Source: Geobacter sp. UBA1603 (lineage in GTDB: Bacteria > Desulfobacterota > Desulfuromonadia > Geobacterales > Pseudopelobacteraceae). From it: 18,237 nt of DNA. The notes beneath the pieces were generated by a model, which saw only the letters and a list, made by a program, of their open reading frames with translations, was not told the DNA's origin and searched no databases. The stretch lies in NCBI GenBank assembly GCA_002322035.1, contig DCNF01000008.1:1-18237 (forward strand), given 5' to 3'. Positions 1 through 8,240 of this stretch are shown piece by piece (the first letter of the stretch is position 1; the number at the start of each line of letters is the position of its first letter). The position numbers and the translations under genes were made by a program.

Positions 1-1202
<1,202 letters not shown>

Positions 1203-1275
1203 ACTTTCCATGTCCTTTGGTTGTCCGGAACCTATTTGTATCACACTACCACACCTTCAAACGCAAGAAAACCCG

Positions 1276-1857
1276 TTACACCGGGCGGCCGCCTCGCATG
1301 CTAGCAGCCACAACCCTTACAGGAGCCTGATCCCCGGCCAGCTCCCGGTAGAGCATGGTTAAAAATCGAACCGTCACCAGCCGGTGAATCGCAGCCTGGG
1401 TCATCCGGTAAAGCCAGCGCCGGAATGCCGACGGTTCGGGACTCCCGAGAATCAACGGGCAGTATTCGGACAGTATAAGGGAAACCGTTGTCCCCTCCGG
1501 GCCAGATGTTACGCTAAAGCGCAGTTCTCCGCGGTGGCACTGGCGAGGCTGGACCAGGACACCTCCGCAGATCCGCAGCACCAGATCGTCGCTTTCCAGC
1601 ACCGGCGGCAAGAAGCTGATCAGGCTCAAACGGCCGGCCAGCAGGCGAAATTCAATGCCGGAAGGGTTTCGGTGGGGACGAATCACTGAAAACGTGCTGT
1701 GCCTGATGTAGGCCAGATAACGATCGAGCAGGATTTCCGGAGACAGGCCGATGGCCAGGTGGCTGGGAATAACGCTCCACTGGGCCGAGAAAACTGAATT
1801 GTCTTCGACCAAAACCTGCTGGCAGGCTATATCCTGGGGGGACGCGCGCTTCACCAT
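1276..1857 (-). CDS. Hypothetical protein, 193 residues, upstream of lon
   Basis: I do not recognise this protein by name. It reads MVKRASPQDIACQ at the start and has a likely beta-rich middle (segments around RPHRNPSGIEFRLLAGR and GELRFSVTSGPEGTTVSLIL). It ends with a helical stretch, RWLYRMTQAAIHRLVTVRFL, and a basic tail. No signal peptide or transmembrane segment is evident. The pattern of strands followed by a long C-terminal helix faintly recalls SRPBCC (START-like) folds, but that is an impression only. The frame is open upstream to an ATG at 1935, but the added N-terminus is rich in Cys and Arg and looks like non-coding translation. The ATG at 1857 fits better, although neither start has a convincing ribosome binding site. 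It lies divergent to the SDR gene at 1959 and upstream of lon. Confidence 0.72.
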   Translation of the reverse strand: MVKRASPQDIACQQVLVEDNSVFSAQWSVIPSHLAIGLSPEILLDRYLAYIRHSTFSVIRPHRNPSGIEFRLLAGRLSLISFLPPVLESDDLVLRICGGVLVQPRQCHRGELRFSVTSGPEGTTVSLILSEYCPLILGSPEPSAFRRWLYRMTQAAIHRLVTVRFLTMLYRELAGDQAPVRVVAASMRGGRPV

Positions 1858-1923
1858 AGACCGATTCTGCCATCTGCAGCAGATATTGCAACAGAATTTG
1901 CCGTATTTTCGTGAAAAGCGTGA

Positions 1924-1951
1924 TTGCCAAAACATGAATTTATGTCACAAT
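1924..1951 (+). promoter_or_regulatory. Possible sigma70 promoter for the SDR-elbB pair
   Basis: TTGCCA at 1924-1929 is separated by 16 nt from CACAAT at 1946-1951. The -35 matches consensus at 5 of 6 positions and the -10 at 4 of 6. Transcription would start around 1957-1958, almost on the ATG at 1959. The match is weak and the call is tentative. Confidence 0.28.
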
Positions 1952-1958
1952 AGGTCCC

Positions 1959-2876
1959 ATGGCCGACCACACCAGAAAAGTGCTGATAACCGGCGCAGGT
2001 GGATTCATTGGCCGGCTCCTGGCCGGTCGCCTGCAGCAGGCCGGGTACCCCCTGCGCTGCCTGGTCCGCTCTCCCGGAGCGCCGGCGCCAGGTGGTGCGG
2101 AAACCGTCACCGGCGACCTCCTGCAGCCGGAAAGCCTCGGCCCTGCTCTGGAAGGGATCGACACCGCCTACTATCTGGTTCATTCCATGGCGGCCGGGAG
2201 AGCCGGGTTTGAACGGCGCGATCGTGATGCCGCCGGCAATTTTGTGCGGGCAGCCGAGCAGGCCGGTGTGCGGCGGGTTATTTATCTGGGAGGGCTGGGG
2301 GAAACCGGTGATGACCTGTCCGAGCATCTGAAAAGCCGGCTCGAAGTTGCTGAAATCCTCCGGTCTGGCTCGTTTTTGACGACATTTCTGCGGGCGGCAA
2401 TAATTATCGGTGCCGGCGGTGCCTCATTCGAAATGGTGCGTTTTCTGGTCAACCGGCTTCCGGTCATGATAACCCCCCGCTGGGTCGAAACCCGTTGTCA
2501 GCCGATCGCCGCAACCGATGTTATCTCCTATCTGGCCGGATGCCTCGCTGACGATCGAACCGCCGGCCGGACTTTCGACATCGGCGGTCCGGAAGTTCTG
2601 ACCTACCGCGAGATGATGGAACGTTTTGCCCGGGTCGAGGGGCACAGGCTCTTTATTGTTCCGGTTCCGGTGCTGACGCCCAAGCTCTCATCCTACTGGG
2701 TCGGGCTGATTACTCCGGTGCCCCCTGCGGTATCCATGCCATTGATCGAGGGACTGAAAAATGAAGTAATCTGTCGCGAAAACAGTATCCGCGAACTGAT
2801 TCCGCTTTGTTTGACCGCGTATGACGATGCAATTCGCGCGGCATTGGCCGAAGAGACTGCCAGTCCGGGACGGTAG
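1959..2876 (+). CDS. Atypical short-chain dehydrogenase/reductase (NAD(P)-binding, YbjT-like)
   Basis: This is a cytoplasmic NAD(P)-binding protein of the atypical SDR group; its substrate is unknown. The dinucleotide-binding motif TGAGGFIG is at residues 11-18, after beta-1 KVLI. The segment DTAYYLVHSM (69-78) and the stretch ending EHLKSRLEVAEIL are characteristic of YbjT-like proteins. The usual catalytic Tyr-x-x-x-Lys is replaced by His123-Leu-Lys-Ser-Arg127, so classical SDR chemistry is doubtful. At 305 residues it has the Rossmann core and a C-terminal region, but not the extra DUF2867 domain that longer relatives carry. The ATG at 1959 has only a weak TAGG in front. elbB begins 32 nt after its stop, so the two are probably one transcript. 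The family is secure; the reaction is not known. Confidence 0.88.
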   Translation: MADHTRKVLITGAGGFIGRLLAGRLQQAGYPLRCLVRSPGAPAPGGAETVTGDLLQPESLGPALEGIDTAYYLVHSMAAGRAGFERRDRDAAGNFVRAAEQAGVRRVIYLGGLGETGDDLSEHLKSRLEVAEILRSGSFLTTFLRAAIIIGAGGASFEMVRFLVNRLPVMITPRWVETRCQPIAATDVISYLAGCLADDRTAGRTFDIGGPEVLTYREMMERFARVEGHRLFIVPVPVLTPKLSSYWVGLITPVPPAVSMPLIEGLKNEVICRENSIRELIPLCLTAYDDAIRAALAEETASPGR

Positions 2877-2908
2877 CCGGGCTTGATTACCATGAAGGAG
2901 GTGCGGCG

Positions 2909-3568
2909 ATGAAAAAAGTTGGAGTAGTGCTTTCAGGATGCGGGGTCCGGGACGGAAGCGAAATCCATGAGGCGGTCCTTACCCTTCTAGCGATTGACCG
3001 GCAAGGGGCCGAAGCGGTCTGCATGGCACCCGACATCCCATTTCCGGTGACTGATCACCTGACAATGCAGGATACCGGCGAAAAGCGCAACGTGCTGGTG
3101 GAGTCGGCCAGAATTGCCCGTGGCAACATCCGCAACATCGCCGAGGTCCGGGCCAGCGATCTGGATGCGGTTGTATTCCCGGGAGGATTCGGTGCCGCCA
3201 AGAACCTCTGCGATTTTGCCTTCAAGGGGGCAACGGCATCGGTAAACCCGGAGGTAGCCCGTCTGGTGAGAGAGATGGCTGCGGCCGGAAAGCCGATCGG
3301 GGCGGTCTGCATCGCCCCGGCCCTGATTGCGTCTATACTGGGGAAAGACCTCGGACCGGCGCTGACGATCGGGAATGATGCCGGAACCGCCAACGAAATT
3401 GAAAAAACCGGTGCGACCCACCAGGAATGTGAAGTCAGCGATTTTGTCGTCGATCCCGATAATAAAATTGTCACGTCGCCGGCCTATATGCTGGCAACCC
3501 GTATTTCCGAAGTGGCAGAGGGGATTGACCGGTGTGTCGGCGAGGTTATCAGGCTGATGGAGCCATAA
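2909..3568 (+). CDS. elbB: ElbB-type glyoxalase, DJ-1/PfpI superfamily
   Basis: ElbB belongs to the DJ-1/PfpI superfamily and was first linked to isoprenoid biosynthesis in E. coli; a glyoxalase activity has been described for the family. The N-terminus MKKVGVVLSGCGVRDGSEIH closely follows E. coli ElbB. The conserved block VFPGGFGAAKNL is at residues 89-100. The nucleophile elbow GAVCIAPA places the likely catalytic cysteine at Cys134. The C-terminal part contains DPDNKIVTSPAYMLA, again as in the E. coli protein. At 219 residues it is full length. A strong AAGGAGG lies 7 nt before the ATG and fixes the start. It follows the SDR gene by 32 nt on the same strand. The cellular substrate is not evident from the context. 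Confidence 0.95.
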   Translation: MKKVGVVLSGCGVRDGSEIHEAVLTLLAIDRQGAEAVCMAPDIPFPVTDHLTMQDTGEKRNVLVESARIARGNIRNIAEVRASDLDAVVFPGGFGAAKNLCDFAFKGATASVNPEVARLVREMAAAGKPIGAVCIAPALIASILGKDLGPALTIGNDAGTANEIEKTGATHQECEVSDFVVDPDNKIVTSPAYMLATRISEVAEGIDRCVGEVIRLMEP

Positions 3569-3718
3569 GACCGGGTTCATCGTTGCCGCCCCCGACCGCC
3601 GGTGACGGTCAGATCGGGGATCACCCACGGTGCGGGCGATACAACCGCAAGGCGTGCTTTTTGTCCCCTGGGCGATTGGCCACGGCCCGATACAAAAAAA
3701 TATGCCGGGAAATCGGTA
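3569..3718. other. Convergent intergenic region with weak hairpins, no gene
   Basis: This gap separates elbB (plus) from the small gene ending at 3719 (minus). Two stem-loops are visible. One pairs CCCCGA (3590-3595) with TCGGGG (3614-3619), with inner ACCG/CGGT pairing. The other has TTTTTGT and ACAAAAA arms flanking GGGC/GCCC, at about 3658-3698. Neither has the stem-then-T-run layout of a good intrinsic terminator on the plus strand. On the minus strand a T7 run (complement of 3693-3699) follows a weak CCG/CGG stem and could end the XRE-cupin transcript. I see no credible reading frame here. Confidence 0.4.
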
Positions 3719-3988
3719 TTAAAAGTCCTGCGGGTTCCCCCTGATGCCGATGACACAGTGCAGCGTGGAACGTTTCTGCACGTCATTGAGCGGTTTCTGA
3801 ATGATGTTGCGACGCTCCGGACCGTCATACACCGCGCCGCCGTCTCCGCGCAACGGTTCAGCCCCAACCTTGACCCAGCCGCCGGCCCGGCGGAACGCCA
3901 GGATTTTCCGCTCGGCGATCAGGCATTTCAAATCCCGGGCATCGATCAGCTCAATCGTATCGTAGTGGGTCATAACCTGAATCTTCAC
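3719..3988 (-). CDS. Small conserved hypothetical protein, 89 residues
   Basis: Function unknown. The protein is soluble-looking, with no signal peptide or membrane segment. It has a compact N-terminal part (MKIQVMTHYDTIELIDARDL), a central ILAFRRAGGWVKVG, and a YDGPERRN motif near residue 57. Short proteins with an AFRR..GWV core and a GPERR motif occur, as I recall, in Geobacteraceae genomes, so I take it as a genuine lineage-specific gene. It starts with GTG at 3988, with GGGAGG about 7 nt upstream. It begins 26 nt after the stop of the XRE-cupin regulator on the same strand. That spacing and the good ribosome binding site suggest co-transcription and perhaps a functional link to the regulator. 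Confidence 0.75.
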   Translation of the reverse strand: MKIQVMTHYDTIELIDARDLKCLIAERKILAFRRAGGWVKVGAEPLRGDGGAVYDGPERRNIIQKPLNDVQKRSTLHCVIGIRGNPQDF

Positions 3989-4014
3989 GGCGGACCTCCC
4001 GTTTTGCGGCCGGT

Positions 4015-4617
4015 TCAGTCTTTGGTGTAGAGCACCGCCACCGCCTTGGCATTTGCGTCGCCGACCGCCACCCAGCCATGGGGCTGGCTTGAGTCGTAAT
4101 AAATACTGTCTCCGGAACGCAGGCGGAGAATTTCATTGTTATAGTGAAAATCCAGCTCCCCTTCGGTGACGTAGAGAAACTCCTCGTCGCCGTCATGCTT
4201 GAAAAACAGCTTTTCGTCCCAGTCCCGCTTTTCAAACTCGACCAGGAACGGCTCCATGTGCTTGTGCCTGAGCCCCTGGGCCAACGAGTGGTAGGCATAG
4301 GGCCGCGAGACATCGTTTACGACAGGCCGCGGGACTTTCTCGTCCTCGCGGACATCCTCCCGGCGGGTCAGTACATATTTCTGGCGGTTGCCCTCATCCT
4401 CAAAGAAAAAGTGAATATCGACCTTAAGCCCTTTGGCAATTTTGAGGAGTGTTGCCAGCGGCGGGACCACCTGCTCATTTTCGATCTGCGATAACAGCGG
4501 TTTGGAAAGAGTCGTCAGCTCTGACAACTCCTGAAGGGTAAGGCGTTTCTGCTGCCGCTGCTTGCGTATTTTATCGCCGATTCGGAATTCCTTGATCTGT
4601 GCCCGTATATCTCCCAC
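4015..4617 (-). CDS. XRE-family transcriptional regulator with C-terminal cupin sensor domain
   Basis: This is a DNA-binding regulator of the XRE-cupin type, in which a lambda-repressor-like helix-turn-helix is joined to a small-molecule-binding cupin. The HTH covers residues about 14-68 (GDKIRKQRQQKRLTLQELSE, then SKPLLSQIENEQVVPPLATL). The cupin barrel covers about 123-197 and contains HDGDEEFLYVTEGELDFHY and a later SGDSIYYDSSQPHGW. His141, the acidic pair at 145-146 and His180 are candidate metal or ligand contacts. At 200 residues it is the usual length. The start is GTG at 4617, with GGAGG 6-7 nt upstream. It reads away from htrA across a shared control region that holds a duplicated palindromic element. 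Autoregulation is likely for the family. The ligand and target genes cannot be told from sequence. Confidence 0.93.
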   Translation of the reverse strand: MGDIRAQIKEFRIGDKIRKQRQQKRLTLQELSELTTLSKPLLSQIENEQVVPPLATLLKIAKGLKVDIHFFFEDEGNRQKYVLTRREDVREDEKVPRPVVNDVSRPYAYHSLAQGLRHKHMEPFLVEFEKRDWDEKLFFKHDGDEEFLYVTEGELDFHYNNEILRLRSGDSIYYDSSQPHGWVAVGDANAKAVAVLYTKD

Positions 4618-4686
4618 GCTGTTCCTCCTGCATTGTCCTTCAGAATAGATTCCGGCAGTAGTCCGGATTTTTATGATTACACGAAA

Positions 4687-4740
4687 GAACCCCCATGTTC
4701 AATAACATTATTATGCCAGATAAAACATGATGCCCCCATG
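4687..4740. promoter_or_regulatory. Duplicated palindromic element, candidate operators between XRE-cupin gene and htrA
   Basis: Two copies of CCCCCATG (4690-4697 and 4733-4740) lie 43 bp apart, close to four helical turns. Each is framed by short inverted arms: GAAC..GTTC at 4687-4700, and TGC..GCA around the second copy. An AATAA-CA-TTATT palindrome lies between them at 4701-4712. Position and phasing suit binding by a dimeric regulator such as the adjacent XRE-cupin protein, but that is inference. Confidence 0.4.
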
Positions 4741-4772
4741 CACGGCGGACAATCGGCAGGACATGAATTCCA

Positions 4773-4801
4773 TTGACATAACGGGTGACAATGGCTAATC
4801 T
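4773..4801 (+). promoter_or_regulatory. Sigma70-type promoter for htrA
   Basis: A perfect -35, TTGACA, at 4773-4778 is followed after 17 nt by TAATCT at 4796-4801, which keeps the TA and final T of the -10 consensus. Transcription would start near 4808 and give a leader of about 45 nt to the ATG at 4853. It lies downstream of the duplicated CCCCCATG element. Confidence 0.6.
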
Positions 4802-4852
4802 TTTTTCGTTTGAATACCCATTTTACCCGGATTTTGAACGGTGAAACCCCGT

Positions 4853-6277
4853 ATGGACATGATGCTGCGCCTGCTTCTGATCCTTCTTCTCTCCTCCACG
4901 GTGCTGACCGCCTGCGGCGGTTCCGGCGACACACCTCTTTTTCTTGACTCAAAACGCAAAGGGGGCGAAGCCGAGGCCCCGGTCAAGGATGTTCCGGCCG
5001 ATATCATCGCCACCCAGAAGGCCTTCAGCAATGTGTCCAGGAAAGTCACACCCAGCGTGGTCAACATCTCGACCATCAGCAAAAAGAAGGTCATTCAGCC
5101 CTTTTTCGAGATGAACCCCTTTTTTGAGGATTTTTTCGGAGGGCCCCAGTTCAAGCGGGACAAGAGCCTGGGATCAGGCTTCCTGATCAGCAAGGACGGC
5201 TACATTGTCACCAATGACCATGTGGTCCGCGACGCCGAAAGCATCCAGGTCAAGCTTTCCAACGACAAGGTCTACGATGCCAAGGTGGTGGGAGGCGACC
5301 AGAAAACCGACATCGCCGTGATCAAGATTACCGGTACGGATCTGCCGGCAGCGGTTCTGGGGGATTCTGACAAGCTTGAGGTCGGGCAGTGGGCGATTGC
5401 CATCGGAAACCCTTTCGGCCTCGAACGCTCCATGACCGTTGGTGTTATTTCCGCCACCGGCCGCTCCAACATGGGCATTGAGACCTATGAAAACTTCATC
5501 CAGACCGACGCTTCGATCAACCCGGGCAACTCCGGGGGACCGCTGTTGAATGTCTACGGCGAGGTAATCGGCATCAATACCGCAATTGTGGCGGCCGGGC
5601 AGGGGATCGGCTTTGCCATCCCGATCAACATGGCCAAACCGATTTTCTCCCAGCTGATTCAGAAGGGCAGTGTCAGCCGAGGCTACATGGGAGTGACCAT
5701 TCAGCCTGTCACCGAAGAACTGGCAGCGTCTTTCGGCCTCAAGCAGGTCCGCGGGGCGCTGGTCAACGACGTCATCCCCGGTGGGCCGGCCGACAAAGCC
5801 GGTATCCGTCAGGGCGACGTGATCACCGGGGTAAACGGCAGCGACATCAAGGACTCGTCCCATCTGCAGCGGCTGGTGGCCGAGGCCGGGGTTGGCAAAG
5901 CCGTAAAGGTTTCACTGTTCCGGGACGGGAAGAATCTTGAAGTTTCGATGACTCTGGCCAGCGCCGAATCGGCACCGCGCCAGAAGCGAGAGCCGAGAGG
6001 AGCAGACGAGTCTCCCCGGGGGGGAGCAGACCCGCTTGGCCTGGTGGTTGATGATGGGGAGCGGGGCAGCGCCGTGGTCGTCGATGTTGCCCGCGGGAGT
6101 GCGGCGGCTGAGGCCGGAATGAAGCGTGGCGACCAGATTATCTCGGTCAACCGGACTCGCATCACCAGCAGCGCCGACTACCAGCGGATGGTCAGGCAGG
6201 CGCCCCGCGGCAGCAGCCTGACCGTCCTTGTCCGCCGCGGTGAGGCGAGCATCTATTTCGCACTCAGGCTCAAATAA
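4853..6277 (+). CDS. HtrA/DegP-family serine protease with two PDZ domains and a lipobox
   Basis: HtrA proteases degrade and refold misfolded envelope proteins. The order is signal sequence, trypsin-like domain, PDZ1 and PDZ2. Numbering here is from a GTG at 4841. The leader has basic residues, a hydrophobic core and a lipobox-like LTAC ending at Cys25, so it may be a lipoprotein rather than a soluble periplasmic enzyme. The catalytic triad is intact: His127 in TNDHVV, Asp157 in KTDIAV, Ser231 in NPGNSGGPL. The PDZ domains span about 280-375 and 395-478, with a polar linker (about 380-398) between them. I chose the ATG at 4853, preceded by GGTGA at 8 nt, over the GTG at 4841, which lacks a ribosome binding site; ATGs at 4859 and 4862 are also possible. 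A sigma70 promoter lies upstream. Whether it is degP, degQ or degS cannot be told. Confidence 0.95.
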   Translation: MDMMLRLLLILLLSSTVLTACGGSGDTPLFLDSKRKGGEAEAPVKDVPADIIATQKAFSNVSRKVTPSVVNISTISKKKVIQPFFEMNPFFEDFFGGPQFKRDKSLGSGFLISKDGYIVTNDHVVRDAESIQVKLSNDKVYDAKVVGGDQKTDIAVIKITGTDLPAAVLGDSDKLEVGQWAIAIGNPFGLERSMTVGVISATGRSNMGIETYENFIQTDASINPGNSGGPLLNVYGEVIGINTAIVAAGQGIGFAIPINMAKPIFSQLIQKGSVSRGYMGVTIQPVTEELAASFGLKQVRGALVNDVIPGGPADKAGIRQGDVITGVNGSDIKDSSHLQRLVAEAGVGKAVKVSLFRDGKNLEVSMTLASAESAPRQKREPRGADESPRGGADPLGLVVDDGERGSAVVVDVARGSAAAEAGMKRGDQIISVNRTRITSSADYQRMVRQAPRGSSLTVLVRRGEASIYFALRLK

Positions 6278-6303
6278 CATTTCAGTACCGAAAGGCTGCC
6301 ATC

Positions 6304-6567
6304 ATGAATATGATCGAAAATAGTGACCAGGCGAAGCGGCTCGCGCGGGCCATCATGTCCGATGTGGCCATGTACAACAAAGAAAAGGTGGAAAGCGGCA
6401 TCAAAAACGATAATATTTTCGATGTGCTGGCCGAAGAGATCGAAGAAGGGCGCCAGCACTTCTTCTCCCGGGTCTCCAGTGAGCTCAATCCCGAGATGAT
6501 TTTTGAGCTGGCGGTGGTTGATGTCCTGATCAAGCGGGCTGGAAAGATCGAATCATCGATCTGGTAA
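6304..6567 (+). CDS. Small conserved hypothetical protein, 87 residues
   Basis: Function unknown. The protein is mostly helical and acidic, beginning MNMIENSDQAKRLARAIMSD. Its first two thirds, including SDVAMYNKEKVESG and a downstream acidic helix, resemble the C-terminal tail found in some deltaproteobacterial zinc-ribbon (MJ0042-type) proteins. No zinc-ribbon cysteines are present here. That resemblance is from memory and needs a profile search. The ATG at 6304 has GAAAGG about 9-10 nt upstream. It starts 26 nt after the htrA stop, so it probably shares the htrA transcript. A hairpin lies between it and the next gene. No signal peptide or membrane segment is seen. Confidence 0.78.
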   Translation: MNMIENSDQAKRLARAIMSDVAMYNKEKVESGIKNDNIFDVLAEEIEEGRQHFFSRVSSELNPEMIFELAVVDVLIKRAGKIESSIW

Positions 6568-6598
6568 TCGAGCAGTTTCGGCAGTGCATCGCAACGGT

Positions 6599-6626
6599 GG
6601 CGTACCTGTAGTACAGCGGGTACGCC
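6599..6626 (+). promoter_or_regulatory. Stem-loop in the leader of the pseudouridine synthase gene
   Basis: GGCGTACC (6599-6606) pairs perfectly with GGTACGCC (6619-6626) around a 12-nt loop that itself contains the palindrome TGTAGTACA. Only CTTTG follows, so it is a poor intrinsic terminator. It lies 19 nt before the ATG at 6646. It may be a processing site, a weak attenuator or a repeat-derived hairpin. Confidence 0.5.
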
Positions 6627-6645
6627 TTTGATGTTTGAAGGAACT

Positions 6646-7653
6646 ATGAACCGAATCGAGCTGACATACCAGGGGCCGGACCAGGTCAGGCTCGACCTTT
6701 TCGTTGCCCGTGAACTGTCCGGTGAAACCCGCGCCATGGTCCAGCGGCTGATTGATAGCGGCCTTATTCTGGCTGATGGCAATCCGGCCAAGGCATCGCT
6801 CAAACTAAAGGGGGGCGAACGGATCCAGATTGACATCCCCCCCCCACGCGAAGCGGAGCCGCTGGCTGAATTGATCGAGCTGGCCGTACTGTATGAAGAC
6901 CGCGATCTGATTGTGGTTGACAAACCGGCCGGCATGGCGGTGCATCCCGGTGCCGGGATCGAATCCGGGACTCTGGTCAATGCGCTGCTGGGGCACTGCC
7001 GGGATCTTTCCGGCATCGGAGGGGTCGTGCGTCCGGGAATTGTTCACCGCCTGGACAAGGGGACATCAGGGGTTCTTGTAGCCGCCAAGCATGATCATGC
7101 CCACCAGGGGCTCGCCGCACAGTTCGAGCACCATTCCGTGAAAAGGATTTACCAGGCGCTGGTTTATGGTAATCCAGCGGAAGATTCCGGCCGGATAGAG
7201 GGGATTATCGGCCGCCACCCCACCGACCGCCTCCGTTTTTCCGGCCGCGCCAAAAACGGCAAACGTGCGGTTACCCGCTGGCGGGTCAAAGAGCGGTTCG
7301 GCCGGATTACTTTGCTCGACCTGCGTCTCGAAACCGGCCGCACCCATCAGATCAGGGTACACCTGACCGAGGCCGGTTTTCCGCTTCTGGGTGACCCGCT
7401 CTATCCGGACGGCGGCCGGATCAATAACCTGAATGATCCGCGCCTGCGGTCCATGATCAACCGCCTCGGCCGTCAGGCGCTGCACGCCCGCACACTCGGG
7501 TTTATCCACCCCGGGCATGGAGAATACCTCGAATTCACGTCTGATCCGCCGCCTGACATGACGGAGCTGATCGCCTATCTGCGCCGGTCGGCGGCACCGT
7601 CACCAGCCGCCCCGATCAATTCTTCCAGCCGCAGCAGCTGTTCGACGCTCTGA
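6646..7653 (+). CDS. rluD: RluA-family rRNA pseudouridine synthase, RluD-like
   Basis: This enzyme isomerises specific uridines in RNA to pseudouridine; RluD acts on helix 69 of 23S rRNA. An N-terminal S4-like RNA-binding domain (about 13-70, with RLDLFVARELSGETRAMVQR) precedes the catalytic domain. The catalytic motif HRLDKGTSG places the active-site Asp at residue 137. LETGRTHQIRVHL and HARTLGFIHP, both typical of the family, follow. At 335 residues it is the normal length. The start is the ATG at 6646 with AAGGA just upstream; a TTG at 6628 and ATG at 6631 in frame lack this. The last 79 bp overlap the 3' end of the convergent HAD gene. The assignment as RluD rather than another RluA paralogue is likely but not proven. 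Confidence 0.93.
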   Translation: MNRIELTYQGPDQVRLDLFVARELSGETRAMVQRLIDSGLILADGNPAKASLKLKGGERIQIDIPPPREAEPLAELIELAVLYEDRDLIVVDKPAGMAVHPGAGIESGTLVNALLGHCRDLSGIGGVVRPGIVHRLDKGTSGVLVAAKHDHAHQGLAAQFEHHSVKRIYQALVYGNPAEDSGRIEGIIGRHPTDRLRFSGRAKNGKRAVTRWRVKERFGRITLLDLRLETGRTHQIRVHLTEAGFPLLGDPLYPDGGRINNLNDPRLRSMINRLGRQALHARTLGFIHPGHGEYLEFTSDPPPDMTELIAYLRRSAAPSPAAPINSSSRSSCSTL

Positions 7654-8240
7654 CTCAAGTAGACCGGACAGCCAAGCTGTTCGGGCAGTCGCAGGTCCAC
7701 ATCGTAACGGTCACCGACAAACAGTGCCTGGGCAGGAGTTACGCCAGCATCGGACACAATGCGCCCGATGGTGTCGGCATGTGGTTTGGCCTGCCAGCTG
7801 TCGTCAATGGTGTAGATCCGGCGGAATATCCCGTCAAGCCCCAGATAGTTGAGGATGCGGGTTGCCAGCGTACGGTTGTTGTTTGTGTACAGGTACAGGT
7901 CGCAGCGGCCGGAAAGGCGCAGAAGCAGATCGATGACCCGCTGGTCACGCATGAGATATGCCTCCGGACGCAGCCGTGCTTCAAAAAGGGAGTGCAGATC
8001 ACGGATCGATCCGCCCAGCTCCCTGCAGACGGCCGACAGGGTCGGCACCAGGTCGATTTCTCCTGCCAACCGGCAGCGGACATCGGCCATAAGGAGACAG
8101 GCCTCATCCCGGCTGATGCGCCGCAGACCAGCGATATATTCGGCAGCAGCCTCATGGATCGAAGCGGCAAAAGAATCCGAGACGTAGAGGGTGCCGTCCA
8201 GGTCGAAGACGATGGCACGGAGAGCAGACGAATCATTCAT
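7575..8240 (-). CDS. HAD-superfamily hydrolase (phosphatase-like)
   Basis: HAD enzymes of this type remove phosphate from small metabolites. All four motifs are present: motif I FDLDGT (Asp13 nucleophile, Asp15 acid/base), motif II Thr119 in LYTNN, motif III Lys152 in AKPHAD, and motif IV FVGDRYDVD (about 174-182). A helical cap lies between motifs I and II (about 20-100). At 221 residues it is like the phosphoglycolate phosphatase and pyrimidine 5'-nucleotidase groups, but the substrate cannot be assigned. Its ATG overlaps the TGA of the upstream methyltransferase gene by 4 nt, so translation is probably coupled. Its 3' end overlaps the pseudouridine synthase gene on the opposite strand by 79 bp. 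Confidence 0.93.
   Translation of the reverse strand: MNDSSALRAIVFDLDGTLYVSDSFAASIHEAAAEYIAGLRRISRDEACLLMADVRCRLAGEIDLVPTLSAVCRELGGSIRDLHSLFEARLRPEAYLMRDQRVIDLLLRLSGRCDLYLYTNNNRTLATRILNYLGLDGIFRRIYTIDDSWQAKPHADTIGRIVSDAGVTPAQALFVGDRYDVDLRLPEQLGCPVYLSQSVEQLLRLEELIGAAGDGAADRRR

Noticed and set aside
1212..1275. Promoter for lon in the short gap upstream
   Set aside because: TTGCGT and TTGAAG candidates do not sit at workable distances from a TATAAT-like box; a heat-shock promoter is not evident either.
3577..3867. Minus-strand frame of 96 codons between elbB and the small hypothetical gene
   Set aside because: It overlaps the better-supported 89-residue gene in another frame and lacks a ribosome binding site or recognisable motif.
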